NCBI GenBank assembly: GCA_945883615.1 | Contig: CAMCYB010000051.1 | Span: 1 to 12,194 of the forward strand | Source of the DNA: Bordetella parapertussis | GTDB taxonomy: Bacteria; Pseudomonadota; Gammaproteobacteria; Burkholderiales; Burkholderiaceae_B | Direction of reading: 5' to 3' | Length of the DNA: 12,194 nucleotides | Shown here: in pieces, positions 8,332 to 12,194 of the stretch | Layout of the letters: each line of letters opens with the position of its first letter | How positions within the stretch are numbered: position 1 is the first letter of the stretch | Notes under the pieces: model-generated | Told to the model about the DNA's origin: nothing | What the model saw: the letters and a program-made list of their open reading frames with translations, nothing else | The model's database searches: none | Position numbers and translations under genes: made by a program

Positions 8332-8724
8332 ATGGCTATTTGTTTAAGTGTGGGTGCTGTGATTGTTTCAATTGCAGCCCAACAGTTCACTCTAAGTTGG
8401 ACGCATTCAGTCGAACGTATTCTTTGGCAAGAAGATTGGCGCGTAAAAGGTCAAAAACTGACGTTGGTCGAGGCGCGTATAAGAGGTACGGGTGCAGGTA
8501 TGGAAATACCAGAGGGTGCTGTGTTAAAGAATGGGGTGTGGCACAACAGCTCATCTTTAGAGGTACCTGCATTGCATTTAACCATTTCGCCTTTTGGTCG
8601 CGACGAATATCAAGTATGTGTGCCTGATCAGGGCTGCCAGGCTATACCCAAAATTTTAAGTGATGCTGGTCTTATGCCTACTGAAGCGAGCTATGTCGTT
8701 AATGTGTCATCTTGTAAAAATTAG
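8332..8724 (+). CDS. DUF1850 domain protein, TRAP-TAXI associated
   Basis: This is a small exported protein of unknown function that is often encoded next to TAXI-type TRAP permeases, as here. It has 130 residues. A hydrophobic N terminus (about 2-16) could be a signal sequence or membrane anchor. The conserved part begins with FTLSWTHSVERILWQEDW at 19-36, then TLVEARIRGTGAGMEIP at 44-60, PEGAVLKNGVW at 60-70 and LTISPFGRDEYQVC at 83-96. These match the DUF1850 pattern of WTHSVE, a Trp-rich stretch, RIRGTGAGME and a late SPF. Three cysteines (96, 102, 128) could form a periplasmic disulfide. The ATG at 8332 follows the permease stop by 11 bp without a clear Shine-Dalgarno, so translation is probably coupled. 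A role in binding-protein docking, permease assembly or substrate handling is possible but not shown. Confidence 0.85.
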   Translation: MAICLSVGAVIVSIAAQQFTLSWTHSVERILWQEDWRVKGQKLTLVEARIRGTGAGMEIPEGAVLKNGVWHNSSSLEVPALHLTISPFGRDEYQVCVPDQGCQAIPKILSDAGLMPTEASYVVNVSSCKN

Positions 8725-8763
8725 TATGATTTTGTAGGCCGCAATTGAAAACTTTTCTGAAGA

Positions 8764-8800
8764 CTCATTCGTATTTATCTTTAAATGAAATACGAATGAG
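8764..8800. terminator. Long perfect hairpin between convergent genes
   Basis: CTCATTCGTATTT (8764-8776) pairs without mismatch with AAATACGAATGAG (8788-8800) around an 11-base loop, 39 bp after the DUF1850 stop. It sits between two convergent genes and probably ends transcription from the plus strand. It may act in both directions. No long T tract follows on either strand, so its strength is uncertain. Confidence 0.6.
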
Positions 8801-8852
8801 GCGCTAGGGAAAAATATGCTTTTATGCTGCTTTTATCGCAATGCTGACTGCG

Positions 8853-9539
8853 TTAAGACGCTAAACGCGCATTCCCTGGAAAGAGAATCTTACGTGCCTC
8901 TTCGTCCATTTCAGTTTTAAATTGAAACTGAGTTTTTAAAACTTCCGTTCGTTGTGCCGCAGGGCGGGTATTTATGTTGTCAAGCCAGCGTTTAACGTTG
9001 GGTAGTTTTTCCCACGCATCAGCACCTAATATGAAGGGTATGACACGCGCCCAACCCCAAAGTGACATATCAACGATCGTGTACTGATCACCCATCATGT
9101 ATAACTGGTTAGTGAGGCGCTCTTCAATAATAAGCCAATGACGCCACGCTTCGAAGTCATAACGATTCACGGCGTATTCCTTGGGTTCAGGTGCAAAATG
9201 TTTAAAGTGAACCGCTTGACCGCAATAAGGGCCAATACCGGTTGCAATAAACATTAACCAAGAATACATTTCCGCTTTATTTTCTGGTGTGTTTTCGGGC
9301 ACAAACTGCCCGATTTTTTCAGCCAAATAAATCAGCATGGCATTGCTATCAAAAATACGTATGTCGCCATCGATCATGGCGGGTGTTTTACCGTTGGGGT
9401 TGATTGCTTTAAAAGCAGCTGAATGTTGCTCACCTTTACGTGTGTCAACGCCTATCAGTTCATATGGGGTACCCGTTTCTTCGAGATAAAGTGCAATTTT
9501 GAGGGGGTTGGGTGAGGGGTGAAAGTAAAGCTTTATCAT
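8853..9539 (-). CDS. Nu-class (YfcG/YghU-like) glutathione S-transferase
   Basis: This cytosolic glutathione-dependent enzyme resembles E. coli YfcG, a disulfide-bond reductase with low transferase activity. The protein has 228 residues. The thioredoxin-like N domain starts MIKLYFHPSPNPLKIALYLEE, in register with YfcG, where the glutathione-contacting Thr9 is Ser9 here and Asn11 is kept. NPNGKTPAMID at 47-57 carries the cis-proline loop, and DSNAMLIYLAEK at 63-74 is the glutathione-binding Ser/helix. The all-helical C domain has GPYCGQAVHFKHFAPEPKEY at 107-126, matching the YfcG segment GPMLGQNHHFNHAAP, and YTIVDMSLWGWARV near 154-167. The start is ATG at 9539 with AAGAGA upstream. It is divergent from the decarboxylase gene and convergent with the TRAP cassette. 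The physiological substrate is unknown. Confidence 0.9.
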   Translation of the reverse strand: MIKLYFHPSPNPLKIALYLEETGTPYELIGVDTRKGEQHSAAFKAINPNGKTPAMIDGDIRIFDSNAMLIYLAEKIGQFVPENTPENKAEMYSWLMFIATGIGPYCGQAVHFKHFAPEPKEYAVNRYDFEAWRHWLIIEERLTNQLYMMGDQYTIVDMSLWGWARVIPFILGADAWEKLPNVKRWLDNINTRPAAQRTEVLKTQFQFKTEMDEEARKILFPGNARLAS

Positions 9540-9590
9540 TTGAAGTCTCTTTTATGAATATTTATGATTTTTAGTTTGAAAGAATTAATC

Positions 9591-9653
9591 AGGCAGCATG
9601 TAAGCTATTTGCCTACGCGCAAAACCTTCGCCTAAGCGTAACATCATGCCTGC
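9591..9653. promoter_or_regulatory. Cluster of short repeats in the GST/decarboxylase intergenic region
   Basis: The 247-bp divergent region (9540-9786) contains GCCTACGCG (9611-9619) and GCCTAAGCG (9630-9638), a direct repeat with 19-bp period and one mismatch. They are bracketed by an imperfect inverted repeat, AGGCAGCATGT (9591-9601) against ACATCATGCCT (9641-9651). Spacing near two helical turns would suit a dimeric regulator bound twice. I cannot name a regulator and chance is possible. Confidence 0.3.
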
Positions 9654-9728
9654 GTGTAATACGCAACCAAGTATGAACCAACATATTAAATTTTTGACCA
9701 ATAGACTTTACTTCACCGAATGTTAAGC

Positions 9729-9740
9729 CCTTAATTAAGG
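9729..9740. promoter_or_regulatory. 12-bp perfect palindrome upstream of the decarboxylase gene
   Basis: CCTTAATTAAGG is a perfect two-fold palindrome 46 bp before the decarboxylase ATG. A TTGACC (9694-9699) that could be a -35 box lies upstream, although no good -10 sits at standard spacing. The position fits an operator near the promoter. AT-rich palindromes of this length can arise by chance. Confidence 0.35.
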
Positions 9741-9756
9741 TTATCTTCATGCTTTA

Positions 9757-9771
9757 ATGTTTAATAAACAT
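9757..9771. promoter_or_regulatory. 15-bp palindrome just upstream of the decarboxylase ribosome-binding site
   Basis: ATGTTTA, one central A, then TAAACAT is a perfect inverted repeat ending 15 bp before the ATG at 9787 and directly before the GAGTGA Shine-Dalgarno (9775-9780). It could be a repressor operator or an RNA stem affecting translation. It is AT-rich, so a protein site is more likely than a stable RNA hairpin. Confidence 0.4.
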
Positions 9772-9786
9772 ACCGAGTGACACAAC

Positions 9787-11367
9787 ATGTCTGCTACATC
9801 TGCGCTGTCAATTTCTAATCTGCAATCGGTAACCGGTGATGTGCTCGTCGATCCGCTAAATACGACTGAACCTCATCTTACGACTGAACCCCTGTCTACG
9901 TCTGAACATTGCCTTGAAGGGCGTAATACCCTTGACCCCTCAGATTGGCAATCACTTCGAGAGCAGGGGCATCGTATGCTTGATGACATGATCAACCATA
10001 TGTCGCAGTTACATGAAAAGCCGGTTTGGCAACCTATTCCGCAAGCCAAGCGTGATTTGTTTACCGAACCCTTACCCCATGCCCCTAGTTCTTTAGAGGG
10101 AGCTCACAAACGTTTTATGGAAGACGTCTTACCTTACTCGGTTGGCAATGCCAGCCCGGGTTTTATGGGGTGGGTGCAGGGCGGCGGAAGCCCGGTTGGC
10201 ATGCTAGCTGAAATGTTGGCATCTGGTTTAAATGCAAATCTGGGTGGCAGAGATCAAATGCCACTCGAGGTTGAGAGGCAGATTTTGCATTGGATGCGTG
10301 AGTTATTTAACTTTCCTGAAACCGCGAGTGGCTTATTTGTAACAGGCGCGTCAATGGCAAACATGATCAGCGTTTTGGTTGCACGTAATCGTATGTTGGG
10401 GCAAAGTGTGCGCCATCAAGGTCTAGCTAATAGCTCTAAAAAGCTTGTGGCCTACACTTCTGCAGGTGCGCATGGTTGTATTGCCCAAGCGATTGATTTA
10501 TGTGGCATCGGCACTGATTATTTACGTGTTATTGCGCTTGATGATCATTATCAAATGAATATTGTGCAGCTTAAACAAACCATCGCTGATGATCGGGCTC
10601 AGGGTTTAACCCCTTTCTTTATTGCGGGTTCTGCAGGCACGGTCGATGTCGGGGCGATTGATGATTTAGAAGCCATTGCTGAGATTGCTGCCGATGAAAA
10701 CCTTTGGTTTCATATTGACGGGGCATTTGGTGCAATGGCTATGCTCTCTAAAAAGATTGCGCCTCGTTTAAAAGGTATTGAACGTGCTGATTCTATTGCG
10801 TTTGATTTTCATAAATGGTTACAGGTGCCTTACGATGCCGGTTTTATTATTGTGCGAGATGGCGCGGTTCATCATGACACCTTTGCGTCACCAGCAACCT
10901 ACTTAAGGCGTGAAACACGAGGGTTGGCAGGCGGTTCACCTTGGCCTTGTGATTTTGGGCCTGATCTTTCGCGTGGCTTTAGAGCACTCAAAACTTGGTT
11001 TACCATTCAAGTTTACGGCACCGACAAGTTGGGTAGCATTATTGATAAAACCTGCGACTTAGCTCAATACTTAAAAACTAAAGTTGAGGCTGAGTTTGAG
11101 CTTGAAATGATGGCGCCTGTTGCCTTGAATGTGGTGTGCTTTCGCTATCGAGGTCAAAATAATGTGTCTGCCGAGCAACTTAACGATGCGAATGCTGACA
11201 TCATTGCTGATTTGCATGAGTCGGGTTTGGTGGCACCCTCTGCGACGTCAATTAATGGCCATATTGCCATTCGCGCTGCCATGGTAAATCACCGTATTGA
11301 GCAGCGTAATGTCGACATTTTGGTTGAGCAGGTCTTAAGATTGGGTCGGCTAAAGCTTGTGGCTTGA
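9787..11367 (+). CDS. PLP-dependent group II amino-acid decarboxylase with N-terminal extension
   Basis: This cytosolic enzyme of the aromatic-amino-acid/DOPA decarboxylase superfamily removes the carboxyl group of an amino acid to give an amine. The protein has 526 residues, longer than the usual 470-490. The family sequence starts near residue 48 (TLDPSDWQSLREQGHRMLDDMI). SPGFMGW is at 123-129, VTGASMANM (phosphate binding) at 185-193, His229 in SAGAHG for stacking on PLP, FHIDGAFG with Asp311 for the pyridine nitrogen, and DFHKW with the Schiff-base Lys343. LSRGFRALKTWFTIQVYG at 394-411 is the typical dimer-interface stretch. Residues 1-47 are Ser/Thr-rich and include three copies of a six-residue repeat. 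The ATG at 9787 has GAGTGA six bases upstream, supporting the long form. Substrate is not deducible; an aromatic or other bulky amino acid is likely from the family. No transporter or other pathway gene is adjacent. Confidence 0.9.
   Translation: MSATSALSISNLQSVTGDVLVDPLNTTEPHLTTEPLSTSEHCLEGRNTLDPSDWQSLREQGHRMLDDMINHMSQLHEKPVWQPIPQAKRDLFTEPLPHAPSSLEGAHKRFMEDVLPYSVGNASPGFMGWVQGGGSPVGMLAEMLASGLNANLGGRDQMPLEVERQILHWMRELFNFPETASGLFVTGASMANMISVLVARNRMLGQSVRHQGLANSSKKLVAYTSAGAHGCIAQAIDLCGIGTDYLRVIALDDHYQMNIVQLKQTIADDRAQGLTPFFIAGSAGTVDVGAIDDLEAIAEIAADENLWFHIDGAFGAMAMLSKKIAPRLKGIERADSIAFDFHKWLQVPYDAGFIIVRDGAVHHDTFASPATYLRRETRGLAGGSPWPCDFGPDLSRGFRALKTWFTIQVYGTDKLGSIIDKTCDLAQYLKTKVEAEFELEMMAPVALNVVCFRYRGQNNVSAEQLNDANADIIADLHESGLVAPSATSINGHIAIRAAMVNHRIEQRNVDILVEQVLRLGRLKLVA
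9861..9914 (+). repeat. Three-copy 18-bp tandem repeat inside the decarboxylase gene
   Basis: Units start at 9861, 9879 and 9897. The first two begin TACGACTGAACC and the third TACGTCTGAACA. The 18-bp period keeps the reading frame and encodes TTEPHL, TTEPLS and TSEHCL (residues 26-43). Similarity fades towards the 3' end of each unit, as expected for an older duplication. Confidence 0.85.
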
Positions 11368-11534
11368 AGCGCAAGCAACCCGAAACCCACTGTTAAGATC
11401 GTTTGATGTCAAAGACGAACCGCTTATGGCGTTACATTCATTCTGATGTTTTGGTGTGATGGTTGGGCTCACTCACGTCTAGTAGTCTAGTTCGTAGAGC
11501 TTAAATTATGATGCGCCGTATGCCACGGGTACTG

Positions 11535-11565
11535 TTGCCGTAAGGCTTGTAAAAAATGCTATACT
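11535..11565 (+). promoter_or_regulatory. Promoter of the tRNA-Arg gene
   Basis: TATACT at 11560-11565 is a near-consensus -10 box 13 bp before the mature tRNA 5' end. TTGCCG at 11535-11540 is the best -35, with a slightly long 19-bp spacer. Between the decarboxylase stop (11367) and here I see no gene and no clear terminator. Confidence 0.65.
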
Positions 11566-11578
11566 GCTTTCCTTTAAA

Positions 11579-11655
11579 GCGCCCGTAGCTCAGTTGGATA
11601 GAGTACTTGGCTACGAACCAAGGGGTCGTGGGTTCAATTCCTGCCGGGCGCACCA
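11579..11655 (+). tRNA. tRNA-Arg (anticodon ACG)
   Basis: The 77-base sequence folds as a standard cloverleaf. Acceptor GCGCCCG (11579-11585) pairs with CGGGCGC (11645-11651), the D stem is GCTC/GAGT, and the anticodon stem CTTGG/CCAAG encloses CTACGAA with anticodon ACG. The variable loop is GGGTC, and the T arm GTGGG-TTCAATT-CCTGC contains G-U pairs. The discriminator is A and CCA is encoded. The A at position 34 is expected to be changed to inosine by TadA, so it reads CGU, CGC and CGA. It has its own promoter and terminator. Confidence 0.97.
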
Positions 11656-11663
11656 GTAAAAAT

Positions 11664-11698
11664 AGGGGGCTATAGTTAATTTAACTGTAGCCCCTTTT
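11664..11698 (+). terminator. Intrinsic terminator after tRNA-Arg
   Basis: GGGGCTATAGTTAA (11666-11679) pairs with TTAACTGTAGCCCC (11681-11694), with a single T-G wobble and a very small central loop. TTTT follows directly. It begins about ten bases after the tRNA CCA end and should end the tRNA transcript. Confidence 0.92.
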
Positions 11699-11798
11699 CA
11701 TTTGGGCGCTAAAAGGGGTAAAACAAAGAAGCTAACGAATTTTTGGCTCAATAGTGCACAGTTCTGACAAGCCTTAGAGGCATTGGCTATGTGATGAG

Positions 11799-11860
11799 GC
11801 ACTCAATAAGTGCGAAGGCTATCGAATTAGTACCGTCTGTGCTTACCCGCACTTCTTTTT
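11799..11860 (+). ncRNA. Possible pair of mutually exclusive hairpins ending in a T run
   Basis: AGTGC at 11809-11813 can pair with GCACT at 11799-11803 (5-base loop). As part of AAGTGCG (11808-11814) it can instead pair with CGCACTT at 11848-11854, which is followed by CTTTTT. That arrangement resembles an attenuator, or the 3' end of a small RNA. The stems are short (5 and 7 bp) and the second loop is 33 bases. No obvious downstream gene survives in the window. Confidence 0.25.
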
Positions 11861-11898
11861 CTATAACCAGAAAATGAGTTTTGGTCAAAATTCATACT

Positions 11899-11930
11899 GC
11901 GTCAACGGCTTCATCCGGCGTCAACGGCTT
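11899..11930 (+). repeat. 13-bp direct repeat with 19-bp period
   Basis: GCGTCAACGGCTT occurs at 11899-11911 and again at 11918-11930, separated by CATCCG. The copies are identical. It could be a pair of regulator sites or a short duplication; the function is unknown. Confidence 0.6.
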
Positions 11931-12016
11931 AAACTGAGCAATCAGATGGTGCAAGAATAAATTAAAGATCTTGTCATTTTATTTTGTGTGAAACTTATAA
12001 TAAGGGAAACTCTATC

Positions 12017-12052
12017 ATGAAGATACTTATTAAAATTGCACATCACTCCTGA
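12017..12052 (+). pseudogene. Start of a protein gene cut by the right end repeat
   Basis: The ATG at 12017 is preceded by AAGGGAAA (12002-12009), a good ribosome-binding site. It opens a frame reading MKILIKIAHH up to base 12046, the last base before the 148-bp repeat. Codon 11 (TCC) and the stop TGA (12050-12052) come from the repeat. I interpret it as the first ten codons of a gene whose remainder lies beyond the element. It is too short to identify. TTGTCA (11971) and TATAAT (11996) look like a promoter, but transcription would then start on or after the ribosome-binding site, so the true promoter may be elsewhere. Confidence 0.45.
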
Positions 12053-12194
12053 CTTCTGCCAATCTACCCAAGATTTACTGAGCAAAGAAAAATAATCTAT
12101 ATTTTTCAATGTGTTGTATTTTTTCAATTCGCGATCATACGCACTAATGGTATCTTTGCCGGATGGCAGGAGACCTCACAACCCGTAAAACACG
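12047..12194 (-). repeat. Right copy of the 148-bp terminal inverted repeat
   Basis: This is the reverse complement of 2-149 with no mismatch that I can find. The inner boundary (TCCTGACTTCTGCC reading rightwards) interrupts the frame that starts at 12017. Both copies present the same end towards the interior, so the two flanking elements, if complete, lie in opposite orientation. Family not recognised; no transposase domain can be read within 148 bp. Confidence 0.9.

Larger units (their letters stand above)
11699..12046. other. Gene-free stretch between the tRNA terminator and the right end repeat
   Basis: I see no convincing protein gene in these 348 bases apart from the cut-off start at 12017. 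The reading frame on the minus strand at 11942-12127 is mostly the end repeat and has no family sequence. The stretch holds two short direct or inverted repeat structures described separately. No tRNA 3'-end duplicate (attachment site) is visible. Confidence 0.7.

Noticed and set aside
9861..9930. CRISPR-like repeat array
   Set aside because: The 18-bp units are directly tandem without spacers, in frame, and inside a coding region.
11942..12127. Minus-strand reading frame sharing its first 27 residues with the frame at 69-440
   Set aside because: The shared residues come only from the two copies of the 148-bp repeat, and the rest differ. It is a by-product of the repeat, not a gene family.
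1..12194. Linear replicon with inverted terminal repeats (telomere-like ends)
   Set aside because: Both repeats cut reading frames at sharp boundaries and the gene content is chromosomal with a tRNA. No replication or telomere genes are present, so flanking mobile elements or contig breaks explain the ends better.
11579..12194. Integrative element inserted at the tRNA-Arg gene
   Set aside because: The tRNA is intact, but no integrase and no second copy of its 3' end is found in the window.

Overview
The window looks like chromosomal DNA of a moderate-GC proteobacterium (roughly mid-40s percent GC by eye). A betaproteobacterium of the Burkholderiales is my best guess. The reasons are the mix of a class-typical D-3-hydroxybutyrate dehydrogenase ending in SHGWYMQ, an Atm1/HMT1-type ABC exporter, a TAXI-type TRAP transporter with a DUF1850 partner, a Nu-class glutathione transferase and a CCA-encoded tRNA-Arg. 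The lineage call is inference; the gene families are read directly from the translated sequence.

Layout. Both ends of the window are the same 148-bp sequence in opposite orientation (2-149 and 12047-12194). At each inner boundary a gene is cut. On the left a DMT/EamA permease (minus strand) loses its last membrane helices. On the right a short reading frame with a good ribosome-binding site is stopped after ten codons. This fits two inverted copies of one end of a multicopy mobile element, with the window bounded by them. From the left, a minus-strand run holds the Atm1-like exporter, 3-hydroxybutyrate dehydrogenase and the broken DMT permease, transcribed towards the left end. Divergent from it is a plus-strand polytopic membrane protein of unrecognised family, possibly a GT-C glycosyltransferase.

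The centre (5210-8724) is a complete tripartite-type uptake cassette: a secreted TAXI solute-binding protein, a fused DctQ-DctM permease and a small exported DUF1850 protein. A strong intrinsic terminator lies between the binding protein and the permease, so the binding protein is probably made in excess. The terminator also shows that the permease starts at 6254 and not at the more upstream ATG at 6200. The substrate is not readable from the sequence.

The right third has a YfcG-like glutathione transferase (minus) divergent from a PLP-dependent group II amino-acid decarboxylase (plus). They share a 247-bp intergenic region with two perfect palindromes close to the decarboxylase start. The decarboxylase has an unusual N-terminal extension containing a three-copy 18-bp tandem repeat. 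Then come a tRNA-Arg(ACG) gene with promoter and terminator, and about 350 bp without a convincing gene up to the right-hand repeat.

I did not find a clearly new multi-gene system, CRISPR array, toxin-antitoxin pair or phage module. The least understood parts are the TAXI-TRAP-DUF1850 cassette, the unknown membrane protein at 3612-5033, the repeat-bearing decarboxylase extension and the end repeats.
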